A stretch of DNA of 64,000 bases, taken from assembly GCF_001708505.1 (NCBI RefSeq), contig NZ_CP015992.1:1736001-1800000 (forward strand). The letters run 5' to 3'. This DNA comes from Pseudomonas sp. TCU-HL1. Its GTDB lineage: Bacteria; Pseudomonadota; Gammaproteobacteria; Pseudomonadales; Pseudomonadaceae. Of this stretch, positions 1 to 8,142 are shown one piece after another. A program made the position numbers and the translations under genes. Numbering within the stretch: position 1 is the stretch's first letter; each line of letters starts with the position of its first letter. Below the pieces are notes generated by a model that was given only the letters and a program-made list of their open reading frames with translations, was not told the DNA's origin and made no database searches.

Positions 1-210
1 GGTGGCCAGGCTCGCCAGCAAGGCGGACAGCAGCACGGCGCCGAGCCAGTAAGCCGGACCTTCCAGCTGCCGCCGCAACGCCGGCAGGGCCAAGCCGAAA
101 AGCATCAGCACGGGTAGTCCGGCGAGTGCCAGGCCGACGCCTTTGATCAACAGGTCAGTGGCGCCGATGAGCAGGGCCAGGCCGGTCAGACCGAGGTGGC
201 GTGCTTTCAT
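1..210 (-). CDS. rnfE: RnfE-like membrane subunit, 5' part only
   Basis: First 70 codons of the last visible gene of the rnf operon; the rest lies beyond the window. It starts at the ATG that overlaps the rnfG stop (ATGA). The residues align with the first membrane segments of RnfE, a subunit that normally pairs with RnfA to hold a membrane [2Fe-2S] cluster. Where E. coli RsxE has LGLCPLL, this protein has LGLTGLA, so the expected cysteine is Thr8. It also lacks the usual 15-20 residues ahead of that point. Identity rests on alignment by eye plus position after rnfG, so it is fairly but not fully secure. Confidence 0.7.
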   Translation of the reverse strand, partial: MKARHLGLTGLALLIGATDLLIKGVGLALAGLPVLMLFGLALPALRRQLEGPAYWLGAVLLSALLASLAT

Positions 211-815
211 GGCGCCGTCCCTCCGAGCAGCAGCGCGCGGTGGCCATCGAAGAACTGCAGGGCGTGCTGGATGGCACTGACCACGGCGCGGGAGGTGATG
301 GTGGCGCCGGCGATCTGGTCGAACTCGCCCTTGTCGGCCTTTACCCGCCATTCTGCTTCCGGGTGGCCGGCCAGGGACACGTCGCTGAACAGCGCAAGCC
401 AATGGCTGCGCGCCGGTTCGATGCGGTCGCCGATTCCGGGTGTTTCGCGGTGGCCGAGCACCTTGGTGGCCAGCAGGCGCCCGTCCGGACGTATCGCCAG
501 CAGCAGGCGAATCGGCCCCTCGTAGCCTTTGGCGGTGGCCGGCAGCAGCACGGCGACCGGGGTGCCATCGCGGGTCGCCAGCCAGGCTTGCGTGGGCGCC
601 GGGTTGCCCAGCAGCTCATGGGCAGGCAAGGCGATGGGTTGGGCCAGGGGATGGTTGTCATAGCTGCCGGGGGGCAGCAGGTCGAGCAGGGCGCGCTCGT
701 CGGCGGCCTGGCGTTCGGCCTCGATACGGTCGGCGAACAGTTGGCTGGCGGCGATCAGTACGATCAGACCGAAGCCCGCCAGCACGGCCAGTAGCAGCAG
801 GCCGCGGCCCTTCAC
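207..815 (-). CDS. rnfG: Rnf electron-transport subunit G (periplasmic flavoprotein)
   Basis: 202 residues, close to the family length. An N-terminal membrane helix (about residues 5-25) is followed by a periplasmic FMN-binding domain. The segment AGATIT at 169-174 followed by SRAVV is the covalent-flavin motif of RnfG/NqrC, where FMN is attached to a threonine by ApbE. GIGDRIEP at 127-134 is also typical. Its stop overlaps the rnfE start by 4 bases, and its start overlaps rnfD, so translation is probably coupled. This subunit therefore looks able to carry flavin even though other cofactors of the complex are missing. Confidence 0.88.
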   Translation of the reverse strand: MKGRGLLLLAVLAGFGLIVLIAASQLFADRIEAERQAADERALLDLLPPGSYDNHPLAQPIALPAHELLGNPAPTQAWLATRDGTPVAVLLPATAKGYEGPIRLLLAIRPDGRLLATKVLGHRETPGIGDRIEPARSHWLALFSDVSLAGHPEAEWRVKADKGEFDQIAGATITSRAVVSAIQHALQFFDGHRALLLGGTAP

Positions 816-1819
816 GGCTGCGCTTCCTGGCTACGGGGTGCGAAACGATCCAGGGCGGGCACGAGCAGGTTCATCAGCAGGATCGCGAAGGCCATGCCGT
901 CGGCATAGCCGCCCCAGGTGCGAATCACATAGAGCAGCAGCCCGGCGCCGATGCCGAACAGAAAGCGGCCACGGTCGCTGGCGGCACCGGAGACGGGTTC
1001 GGTCGCAATGAAGAACGCGCCGAGCATGGTGGCGCCACTGAACAGGTGGAAGAGCGGCGAACCGTTGGAGTCGGAGCCGGACCCGTTCCAGCAAAAGAGG
1101 CTGGCGATGAAAAGGCCGGACAGCAGGCCCACGGGCGCGTGCCAGCGGATGACCTTGCGTTGCAGCAGGAGCAGTCCACCGAGCAGGAAGGCAAGGTTGA
1201 CCCACTCCGATCCGCGTCCGCCAAGGCTGCCAAAGGCGAGGTGGCCCTCGAAGAGCTCGGAGATGGTCAGGCGATCGTTGTGTTTGAGGCTGTCCAGCGC
1301 GGTGGCCTGGCTCCAGCCATCCACCAGCCCGCTGCCCAGGCCCAGAACCTGTTGCAGGGATTCACCCAGTCCGGGGTGCTGGCCGGGCGTTGGCCACTGG
1401 TTGAGGTGGGCGGGAAAGGCCACCAGTACCAGCGCATAGCCGAGCATCGCGGGATTGAACGGGTTCTGGCCGAAGCCGCCGAACAGCGCCTTGCCGAACA
1501 GCAGGGCGAAGGCGCAGGCGCAGGCGGTCAGCCACCAGGGCGAGTAAGGCGGCAGCGCGAGGGCCAGCAGGGTCGCGCTGACCAGGGCACTGCCTTCGCC
1601 CAGCAGCGGTTGATTGAGCAGCGATGCCGCAGGCACCGCAGGCTGTTGCCGCAGGCGGCGTACCAGGGCTTCGCAGGCGACGGCGGCAGGAAGTGCTACC
1701 AGCAACTGCAACACGCTGCCCCAGCCGTACTGCCAGAACAGTGCCAGCAGGCCCGGCAGACAGGCGACCAGCACCAGTTGCATGCTGGGGCGCGGGTCGA
1801 AGGCCGGGCGAGTGGTCAT
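812..1819 (-). CDS. rnfD: Rnf electron-transport subunit D (membrane flavoprotein)
   Basis: 335 residues with many membrane helices, as in RnfD/NqrB. The motif WSQATALD places Thr173 where RnfD carries covalent FMN, and QNPFNPAMLGY (119-129) is a family signature. It overlaps rnfG by 4 bases. Upstream it follows the rnfB stop after only 12 bases, so there is no room for rnfC, which sits between B and D in the canonical rnfABCDGE order. Confidence 0.9.
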   Translation of the reverse strand: MTTRPAFDPRPSMQLVLVACLPGLLALFWQYGWGSVLQLLVALPAAVACEALVRRLRQQPAVPAASLLNQPLLGEGSALVSATLLALALPPYSPWWLTACACAFALLFGKALFGGFGQNPFNPAMLGYALVLVAFPAHLNQWPTPGQHPGLGESLQQVLGLGSGLVDGWSQATALDSLKHNDRLTISELFEGHLAFGSLGGRGSEWVNLAFLLGGLLLLQRKVIRWHAPVGLLSGLFIASLFCWNGSGSDSNGSPLFHLFSGATMLGAFFIATEPVSGAASDRGRFLFGIGAGLLLYVIRTWGGYADGMAFAILLMNLLVPALDRFAPRSQEAQP

Positions 1820-1831
1820 GGCCGCGGGGCG

Positions 1832-3199
1832 TCAGGGCAGTTCGGCCAGGGCTCGCTCGGCCTTGGCAAGGCGGTCGCGGGCCTGGGCCAGGACGGCCGG
1901 GTCGATGTCGGGCTGGCGCTCCAGCTTGCTGACGTCGGCGCGGGCGTAGGCCAGTTCGGTCTTCAGGGCGCGCACGGCGGGGTCCACGGGGCGCTTGTCG
2001 ATACGTTGCAGGTTCGGCGGCTGCTTGCCCGAGGCGTCTTCGGCGGCGTGCAGGGCCGCTTCGGCATCGCTCAGGGCCTGTCGCAGCGTGGTCAGCTCGT
2101 CTTCATTCGCGCCGCGCTGTTCGGCGCTTTTCAGCTTCGCGCGCTGGCTGGCGAGGGCGATCTTGGCCTGTTTGAGGCGGGCTTCGCCCTCGCTGGCCAC
2201 AGGCGCGGTGGGTGTGCCCTGGCAGGTGTCCAGGCGTTGCTGGGCCTGGTCCACCGCAGCGCGCAGTTCGGCCAGCTGGGCCTGTTGATCGTCAGTGGGG
2301 GATTCGCCAAAGGCTTTCTCTGACCTGGCCAGCTGGGCACGGCTCATGGCGGCTGCGATCTTCGCTTGCTTGAGCGTTGCTTCGTCCACCTGCGGACTGG
2401 GGATTTCCAGCGCGGCCTTGAGCGCAGCCTGGGCCTTGTCGTTGGCTGCACGCAGTTCGACGACCAGGGCCTGCAAGTCAGACGTGCCGTAAACCTCCAG
2501 CTTGTCTTCAGCCTTCTTCAGCGCCACCTGGGCCATTGCGGCTTCGATCTTCAGGCGCTTCTGCTGGTCGCTGAGGCTCGGGGCGGCGGCCTTCTGTGCC
2601 TTCACCCGTTCGATGGCGGCCTGTACGGCGTCCACCGGCGCAGCGGTGCTTTGCTGGGCCTGCGCCGCGCGGGCGGCACGGGCTTCGCGCTCGGCCTGGC
2701 GGCGGGCTTCGTCACGGGCCAGGCGGGCATTGCGGAATTCGAAGCGCTGACGGAACTGATCGGCGTGTTGGCGCTGGGCGCTGGCAGCCGGTTCGGCCAG
2801 CGGCAGGATATCGATGCAATCCACCGGGCAGGGCGCCACACAGAGCTCGCAGCCGGTGCATTCGTCAGTGATCACGGTATGCATCTGCTTGGCGGCGCCG
2901 ACAATGGCGTCCACCGGGCAGGCCTGGATGCACTTGGTGCAGCCGATGCACTCGGCCTCGCGGATGAAGGCGATCTGCGGCGGCACCGGGCCGTTGGGGG
3001 CGTCGAGTGGCAGCGGCTGGACCTTCAGCAGATCGGCCAGGGCGATGATGGTGGCCGTACCGCCAGGTGGGCACTTGTTGATCGCTTCGCCCTTGGCGAT
3101 GCCTTCGGCGTAAGGCTTGCAACCGGGGTGACCGCACTTGCCGCACTGGGTTTGCGGTAGCAGGGCGTCGATGCTCTGGATCAGGCTGGCCTGGCTCAT
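1832..3199 (-). CDS. rnfB: RnfB ferredoxin subunit with long repeat tail
   Basis: 455 residues, far longer than the roughly 190 of ordinary RnfB. Cys19, 22, 27 and 43 form the N-terminal Fe-S motif; Cys84/87/90/94 and Cys114/117/120/124 are two [4Fe-4S] ferredoxin motifs (ECIGCTKC, ECTGCELC). The usual N-terminal membrane helix is absent: the protein starts at MSQASLIQSIDALLPQ, directly before the first cluster. Residues about 140-455 are Ala/Lys/Glu/Gln-rich and helical, with four imperfect repeats of 45-65 residues starting near 215, 276, 341 and 409. Sequence such as QAAIERVKAQKAA resembles the C-terminal repeats of RnfC. It overlaps rnfA by 4 bases. Confidence 0.88.
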   Translation of the reverse strand: MSQASLIQSIDALLPQTQCGKCGHPGCKPYAEGIAKGEAINKCPPGGTATIIALADLLKVQPLPLDAPNGPVPPQIAFIREAECIGCTKCIQACPVDAIVGAAKQMHTVITDECTGCELCVAPCPVDCIDILPLAEPAASAQRQHADQFRQRFEFRNARLARDEARRQAEREARAARAAQAQQSTAAPVDAVQAAIERVKAQKAAAPSLSDQQKRLKIEAAMAQVALKKAEDKLEVYGTSDLQALVVELRAANDKAQAALKAALEIPSPQVDEATLKQAKIAAAMSRAQLARSEKAFGESPTDDQQAQLAELRAAVDQAQQRLDTCQGTPTAPVASEGEARLKQAKIALASQRAKLKSAEQRGANEDELTTLRQALSDAEAALHAAEDASGKQPPNLQRIDKRPVDPAVRALKTELAYARADVSKLERQPDIDPAVLAQARDRLAKAERALAELP

Positions 3200-3750
3200 T
3201 GCGCCCCCATGCCGTTGAAGCCGAGGAAGGCCAGGCCCATCAGGCCTGCGCAGACCAGCAGCATGGGCGTACCGCGGAAGGCGGCGGGGACCAGGGCGTC
3301 ATCCACCTGCTCGAGCAGGTCGTCAAACACGGTCAGTACCAGCCAGAAACCCAATCCACCCCCGAGGCCCAAGCCAAGGGCCGAAGCGAAGGTGTCGGCA
3401 CTGCCGATCAGCATGGCGCCCAGCGCCGCGCCATTGGCCAGCAACAGGGGCCAGAGGCCGTTGCGGGGCAACTGCGGGTGCAGGCGGGTGAGCCCTTCAA
3501 GGCAGAGCCAGGCGAGCGGTGCCACCAGCGGCAGGAAAATGAACAGGCGCAGCGTTTGGAGGCCAAGCGGGGCAAGGACGAGTTGCTCGAGCAGCCAGGC
3601 GAGGGGCGTGGAGACGGCGACGAGCGCGCCACCGGCCACTGCCAGCGCGCGGTTGCGCGGCTGACGCAGGCTGTCGGCGCCCAGGGGCATGCCGAGAATG
3701 AGGTTGTTGACCAGGGCTGCTCCGAGCAGTGTGAGGAGAAATTCGATCAT
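3196..3750 (-). CDS. rnfA: RnfA-like membrane subunit lacking cluster cysteines
   Basis: 184 residues, about six membrane helices, family length about 193. The first helix (LVNNLIL) and the C-terminus (PAAFRGTPMLLVCAGLMGLAF) align with RnfA. The two cysteines that in RnfA help bind the membrane [2Fe-2S] cluster are replaced: E. coli LGLCPF reads LGADSL here (position 26 is Asp), and TTNCAVLG reads LANGAALG (position 107 is Gly). It is the first gene of the operon, just downstream of metG on the same strand, and may be expressed with it. Confidence 0.82.
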   Translation of the reverse strand: MIEFLLTLLGAALVNNLILGMPLGADSLRQPRNRALAVAGGALVAVSTPLAWLLEQLVLAPLGLQTLRLFIFLPLVAPLAWLCLEGLTRLHPQLPRNGLWPLLLANGAALGAMLIGSADTFASALGLGLGGGLGFWLVLTVFDDLLEQVDDALVPAAFRGTPMLLVCAGLMGLAFLGFNGMGAQ

Positions 3751-3789
3751 GGCCGCGCAAGGGCTGGAAGGATGCAGGGAAGTCTAGCG

Positions 3790-3816
3790 CGCGAGAGCGG
3801 CTGGGCCGCTCTCGCG
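3790..3816 (-). terminator. Hairpin between metG and rnfA
   Basis: Perfect 12-bp stem (CGCGAGAGCGGC) with a TGG loop, 8 bases after the metG stop and about 40 bases ahead of rnfA. The T-tract is weak, so it may only attenuate read-through from metG into the rnf operon. Confidence 0.55.
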
Positions 3817-3823
3817 TGTGGTC

Positions 3824-5857
3824 TTACTTCACGCGTTGACCGGGCTTGGCACCGCTGTCAGGGCTGAGCAGGTAGATTTCCTCGCCACCGGCGCCGGCGG
3901 CCAGAACCATGCCTTCGGAGACGCCGAACTTCATCTTGCGCGCAGCCAGGTTGGCGACGTAAAGGGTCAGGCGGCCTTCCAGCTGGCTTGGGTCCGGGTA
4001 GGCGCTCTTGATGCCGGAGAAGACGTTGCGCTTGGCATCGCCGATGTCCAGGGTCAGGCGCAGCAGCTTGTCGGCACCCTCGACGAACTCGGCCTTTTCG
4101 ATCAGCGCGATGCGCAGGTCGACGGAGGCGAAGGTGTCGAAGGCGATTTCCGCCGCCAGCGGGTCTTTCTCCAGCTCACCGTTGCCCTTGGGCGCCGAGG
4201 CTGCGGCCAGGTCTTCCTTGGAGGCGGCGACCATGGCTTCGATCTTCGCCGGCTCGATGCGGGTCATCAGCGGGTTGAAGGCATTCAGCTGATGGTCGGC
4301 GAGCAGCGTCTTGTGGTCGTCCCAGGTCAGCGGGGCGACGTTGAGGAACTGCTCGGCGGCGGCCGCCAGTTGTGGCAGCACGGGCTTGAGGAAAATCACC
4401 AGCTGGCGGAACAGGTTGACGCCAGCGGCGCACACGGCTTGCACCTCGGCCTGCTTGCCTTCTTGCTTGGCCAGAGCCCAAGGCGCCTTGTCGGCGATCC
4501 AGGCGTTGGCACGGTCGGCCAGGGCCATGATTTCGCGCATGGCGCGGGCGAAGTCACGGTGCTCAAAGGCTTCGGTGATGCTCGGCGCGGCGGCAGCGAA
4601 GTCGGCGAACAGCTCCGGCGCGGCGTTCTCGGCCACCAGCTTGCCGGCGTTGCCCTTGTGGATGAAACCGGCGCAGCGGCTGGCGATGTTGACCACCTTG
4701 CCCACCAGGTCGGAGTTCACCTTCTGCACGAAGTCGTCGAGGTTCAGGTCGAGGTCATCGACGCTGCGGCTCAGCTTGGACGCGTAGTAGTAGCGCAGGT
4801 ATTCCGGCTGCAGGTGGTCCAGGTAGGTGCGCGCCTTGATGAAGGTGCCGCGGGACTTGGACATCTTCTGGCCGTTCACAGTCAGGTAGCCGTGTACGTT
4901 CAGCGCGGTCGGCTTGCGGTAGCCGGCGCCTTCGAGCATGGCGGGCCAGAACAGGGCGTGGAAATTGACGATGTCCTTGCCGATGAAGTGGTACAGCTCG
5001 GCGTTGGAGTCCTTGTTCCAGAAAGCCTCGAAGTCCAGCTCCGGGCGGCGTGCGCAGAGGTTCTGGAAGCTGGCCATGTAGCCGATCGGGGCATCCAGCC
5101 AGACATAGAAGTACTTGCCGGGGGCGTCCGGGATCTCGAAGCCGAAGTAGGGCGCATCGCGGCTGATGTCCCACTCCTGCAGGCCGGCGTCCAGCCATTC
5201 GGCGATCTTGTTGGCCACCGAGTCCTGCAGGGCGCCGCTGCGGGTCCACGCCTTCAGCATGGCGTCGAAGTTCGGCAGCTTGAAGAAAAAGTGCAGGGAC
5301 TCCTTGAGCACCGGCGTGGCGCCGGAGATCGCGGATTTTGGGTTTTTCAGTTCGGTGGGCGAGTAGGTCGCGCCGCAGGATTCGCAGTTGTCGCCGTACT
5401 GGTCCTCGGTGCCGCATTTCGGGCAGGTGCCCTTGATGAAGCGGTCGGCCAGGAACATCTGCTTTTCCGGGTCGTAGTACTGGGTCACCGGACGGGTGCC
5501 GATATGGCCGGCGTCGCGCAGCTTGGTGTAGATGCTGCTGGAGAGCGCGCGGTTTTCTTCCGAATGGGTGGAGTGGTAGTTGTCGAAGTCCACCAGGAAG
5601 TCGGCGAAGTCGGTGGTGTGTTCGGCGCGGACGTTGTCGATCAGCTGCTCGGAGGTGATGCCCTCCTTTTCGGCACGCAGCATGATGGCGGAACCGTGGG
5701 CGTCGTCGGCGCAGACATAAATAGCTTGGTTGCCACGCATCTTCTGGAAGCGCACCCAGATATCGGTCTGGATGTACTCGACCATATGCCCGAGGTGAAT
5801 GGACCCGTTGGCATAGGGGAGGGCGCTTGTCACAAGGATTTTGCGGGGCTCGGTCAT
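3824..5857 (-). CDS. metG: Methionyl-tRNA synthetase
   Basis: 677 residues. Charges tRNA-Met and initiator tRNA with methionine using ATP. The class I signature HLGH is at 21-24 and KMSKS at 331-335. Zinc-knuckle cysteines are at 145, 148, 158 and 161, and the C-terminal 110 residues form the tRNA-binding (Trbp111/EMAP II-like) dimerisation domain. Length matches the long proteobacterial MetG. It is divergent from apbC, from which it is separated by a 290-bp non-coding stretch. Confidence 0.97.
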   Translation of the reverse strand: MTEPRKILVTSALPYANGSIHLGHMVEYIQTDIWVRFQKMRGNQAIYVCADDAHGSAIMLRAEKEGITSEQLIDNVRAEHTTDFADFLVDFDNYHSTHSEENRALSSSIYTKLRDAGHIGTRPVTQYYDPEKQMFLADRFIKGTCPKCGTEDQYGDNCESCGATYSPTELKNPKSAISGATPVLKESLHFFFKLPNFDAMLKAWTRSGALQDSVANKIAEWLDAGLQEWDISRDAPYFGFEIPDAPGKYFYVWLDAPIGYMASFQNLCARRPELDFEAFWNKDSNAELYHFIGKDIVNFHALFWPAMLEGAGYRKPTALNVHGYLTVNGQKMSKSRGTFIKARTYLDHLQPEYLRYYYASKLSRSVDDLDLNLDDFVQKVNSDLVGKVVNIASRCAGFIHKGNAGKLVAENAAPELFADFAAAAPSITEAFEHRDFARAMREIMALADRANAWIADKAPWALAKQEGKQAEVQAVCAAGVNLFRQLVIFLKPVLPQLAAAAEQFLNVAPLTWDDHKTLLADHQLNAFNPLMTRIEPAKIEAMVAASKEDLAAASAPKGNGELEKDPLAAEIAFDTFASVDLRIALIEKAEFVEGADKLLRLTLDIGDAKRNVFSGIKSAYPDPSQLEGRLTLYVANLAARKMKFGVSEGMVLAAGAGGEEIYLLSPDSGAKPGQRVK

Positions 5858-5934
5858 GGTGCTCGGCTACCGGATACGGAACAAAAGGGAAGTCGGCAAC
5901 TATATAGGCCCGGCGCGATTTTTTCACCCGTGGG

Positions 5935-6125
5935 CGACCCAGCGGTGAGGTGGTCGGGTAGGATAGCCGCCTGTTTCCAGACCGCTTGAAACCGTCGCGA
6001 GCGAAGGCCAGGCAAGGCGAAGACAGCCGAGGAAGCGGAGTTTACGTTTGTAAATGAGCATTCCGAGGTTGTATTCAACGCCGCATGGCCGAGCGCAGCG
6101 GGTTTCATGACGTCTGGTTTGCTCG
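5935..6125. repeat. Structured non-coding intergenic element
   Basis: Between the divergent metG and apbC starts. It contains small inverted repeats: TTTCC-N-GAAA near 5974-5991 and TTTAC-GTTT-GTAAA at 6040-6053. The blocks with GCCGAGGAAGCGGAG and GAGCATTCCGAGG look like an intergenic element I associate with Pseudomonas genomes, but I cannot name it. I see no convincing ORF in it. Confidence 0.4.
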
Positions 6126-6146
6126 GTCTTTATTTGGAGTCCTGCC

Positions 6147-7241
6147 ATGAGCACCCTGTCCCGCGCCCAGGTCGAAGCCAGCCTGCGCCAGTTCACCGAT
6201 CCCCACCTCGACCAGGACCCGGTCAGCGCCGGTTGCCTGCGCGAAGTCGACATCCAGGGCGGCAAGGTCCGCGTGCGTCTGGAGCTGGGCTATGCCGCCG
6301 GGCTGTTCAAGGCCGGCTGGGCGCAGATGCTGAAGATGGCCCTGGAGAACCTGGACGGCGTGGACAGCGCCGAGGTGCAGGTGGATTGCGTGATTGAGGC
6401 GCACAAGGCCCAGGAGCAGGTGCCGGCGCTGACCAACGTGAAGAACATCATCGCCGTGGCCTCCGGCAAGGGCGGCGTGGGCAAGTCCACCACCGCCGCT
6501 AACCTGGCCCTGGCGCTGGCCCGCGAAGGCGCGCGCGTGGGCATGCTCGACGCCGATATCTACGGCCCCAGCCAGGGCATCATGTTCGGCATCGCCGAAG
6601 GCACCCGTCCCAAGGTGCGCGACCAGAAGTTCTTCGTGCCCATCGAGGCCCATGGCGTACAAGTGATGTCCATGGCCTTCCTCACCGACGAAAACACCCC
6701 GGTGGTGTGGCGCGGCCCGATGGTGTCCGGCGCGCTGATCCAGCTGATCACCCAGACGGCCTGGGAAGACCTCGATTACCTGGTGGTGGACATGCCGCCG
6801 GGTACCGGCGACATCCAGCTGACCCTGGCGCAGAAGGTGCCAGTGGCCGGTGCGGTGATCGTCACCACCCCGCAGGACCTAGCCCTGCTGGACGCCAGGA
6901 AGGGCGTGGAAATGTTCCGTAAGGTGAACATCCCGGTGCTGGGCGTGGTGGAGAACATGGCGGTGCACATCTGCTCCAACTGCGGCCATGCCGAACACCT
7001 GTTCGGCGAGGGCGGCGGCGAGAAGCTGGCCTCGCAGTACGGCGTCGAGCTGCTGGCATCGCTGCCGCTGTCCATCGCCATCCGCATGCAGTCCGATGGT
7101 GGCAAGCCCACTACCATCGCCGACCCGGAAAGCCAGATCGCCATGATCTACCAGCAGATGGCCCGCAGTGTCGGGGCGCGCATCGCCCAGTCTGACCAGG
7201 CTGCAACGGCCATGCCGAACATCACCATCAGCGACGACTGA
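6147..7241 (+). CDS. apbC: Mrp/ApbC iron-sulfur cluster carrier ATPase
   Basis: 364 residues. The N-terminal 85 residues are a MIP18/DUF59 domain. The deviant Walker A GKGGVGKST is at 107-115, and a CSNC pair near residue 273 is the Fe-S binding CxxC. Family members bind and hand [4Fe-4S] clusters to apo-proteins in the cytoplasm. The start ATG has a TTGGAGTCC ribosome-binding site. It is adjacent to metG and dcd as in other pseudomonads. Confidence 0.95.
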   Translation: MSTLSRAQVEASLRQFTDPHLDQDPVSAGCLREVDIQGGKVRVRLELGYAAGLFKAGWAQMLKMALENLDGVDSAEVQVDCVIEAHKAQEQVPALTNVKNIIAVASGKGGVGKSTTAANLALALAREGARVGMLDADIYGPSQGIMFGIAEGTRPKVRDQKFFVPIEAHGVQVMSMAFLTDENTPVVWRGPMVSGALIQLITQTAWEDLDYLVVDMPPGTGDIQLTLAQKVPVAGAVIVTTPQDLALLDARKGVEMFRKVNIPVLGVVENMAVHICSNCGHAEHLFGEGGGEKLASQYGVELLASLPLSIAIRMQSDGGKPTTIADPESQIAMIYQQMARSVGARIAQSDQAATAMPNITISDD

Positions 7242-7252
7242 CGTTCCGACCA

Positions 7253-7285
7253 TCCGGCGGGACCTTTGCCGAGGCTCCCGCCGGA
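7253..7285 (+). terminator. Hairpin between apbC and dcd
   Basis: Perfect 10-bp stem TCCGGCGGGA / TCCCGCCGGA with a 13-base loop, just after the apbC stop. No T-run follows, so it could be a Rho-linked pause or an mRNA 3'-end stabiliser. Confidence 0.4.
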
Positions 7286-7332
7286 CTGTAAGATTCGCGG
7301 TCAATTTTTCAGCCCCTGACAGGAACGCCGCC

Positions 7333-7899
7333 ATGAGCATCAAATCGGACAAGTGGATTCGCCGCATGGCTCTGGAGCACGGCATGATCGAGCCGTTCGT
7401 CGAGCGCCAGGTGCGCGGTGCGGACGATAGCCGGGTGATCTCCTACGGCGTTTCCAGCTACGGCTACGATGTGCGCTGCGCCGCGGAATTCAAGGTGTTC
7501 ACCAACATCTATTCCGCCGTTGTTGACCCTAAGAACTTCGACGAGAAGAGTTTCGTGGACATCAACAGCGACGTCTGCATCATTCCGCCGAACTCCTTCG
7601 CCCTGGCACGCACGGTCGAGTACTTCCGTATTCCCCGCGATGTGCTGACCATCTGCCTGGGCAAGAGCACCTATGCCCGCTGCGGCATCATCGTCAACGT
7701 GACCCCGCTGGAACCCGAGTGGGAAGGCCACGTGACCCTGGAGTTCTCCAACACCACCAACCTGCCGGCCAAGATCTACGCCCACGAAGGCGTGGCGCAG
7801 ATGCTCTTCCTCAAGTCGGATGAAGCCTGCGAAGTGTCCTACAAGGACCGTGGCGGCAAGTACCAGGGCCAGACCGGGGTGACCCTGCCCAAGGCCTGA
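7333..7899 (+). CDS. dcd: dCTP deaminase
   Basis: 188 residues, the usual length. Converts dCTP to dUTP and ammonia, feeding thymidylate synthesis. LGKSTYARCG and the catalytic glutamate region TPLEPEWEGHVTLEF are clear. The ATG at 7333 (MSIKSDKWIRRMA) is the family start; the reading frame stays open upstream, but that part is not conserved-looking. Confidence 0.95.
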   Translation: MSIKSDKWIRRMALEHGMIEPFVERQVRGADDSRVISYGVSSYGYDVRCAAEFKVFTNIYSAVVDPKNFDEKSFVDINSDVCIIPPNSFALARTVEYFRIPRDVLTICLGKSTYARCGIIVNVTPLEPEWEGHVTLEFSNTTNLPAKIYAHEGVAQMLFLKSDEACEVSYKDRGGKYQGQTGVTLPKA

Positions 7900-7914
7900 G
7901 GCCGTTCTGGAACG

Positions 7915-7944
7915 AAAAAACCGGGCTCGATGCCCGGTTTTTTT
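7915..7944 (+). terminator. Rho-independent terminator of dcd
   Basis: A-tract, stem CCGGGC-TCGAT-GCCCGG, then seven T. A classic terminator 16 bases after the dcd stop, and it could act in both directions. Confidence 0.9.
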
Positions 7945-7977
7945 GTACCCGGGATTCTACTGTGCACAGATGTTGCA

Positions 7978-8134
7978 CCCTCTCCCCCAGCCCCTCTCCC
8001 TGAAGGGCGAGGGGAGTTTGTCCGGGTTCGGACCGAATACAGCACTCGGCTCGGCGCGGAGTCGCCGGCCAGCTTGTGGGCATCAGGCGCGAGTCACCCC
8101 TCTCCGCTTCAGGGAGAGGGGTCGGGGGAGAGGG
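7978..8134. repeat. Inverted-repeat element, MITE-like, beside nadE
   Basis: 28-bp arms, starting CCCTCTCCCCC on the left and ending GGGGGAGAGGG on the right, with about two mismatches and separated by about 100 bp. Elements of this CCTCTCCC type recur in pseudomonad intergenic regions. It ends 8 bp from the nadE stop. No ORF inside is credible. Confidence 0.6.
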
Positions 8135-8142
8135 GCGGAGCC

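Noticed and set aside
440..2323. 627-codon open frame opposite the rnf genes
   Set aside because: Crosses three real rnf genes and has no recognisable domain.
7978..8134. CRISPR-like repeat
   Set aside because: Two inverted arms only, no direct repeats with spacers; no CRISPR array or cas gene in the window.
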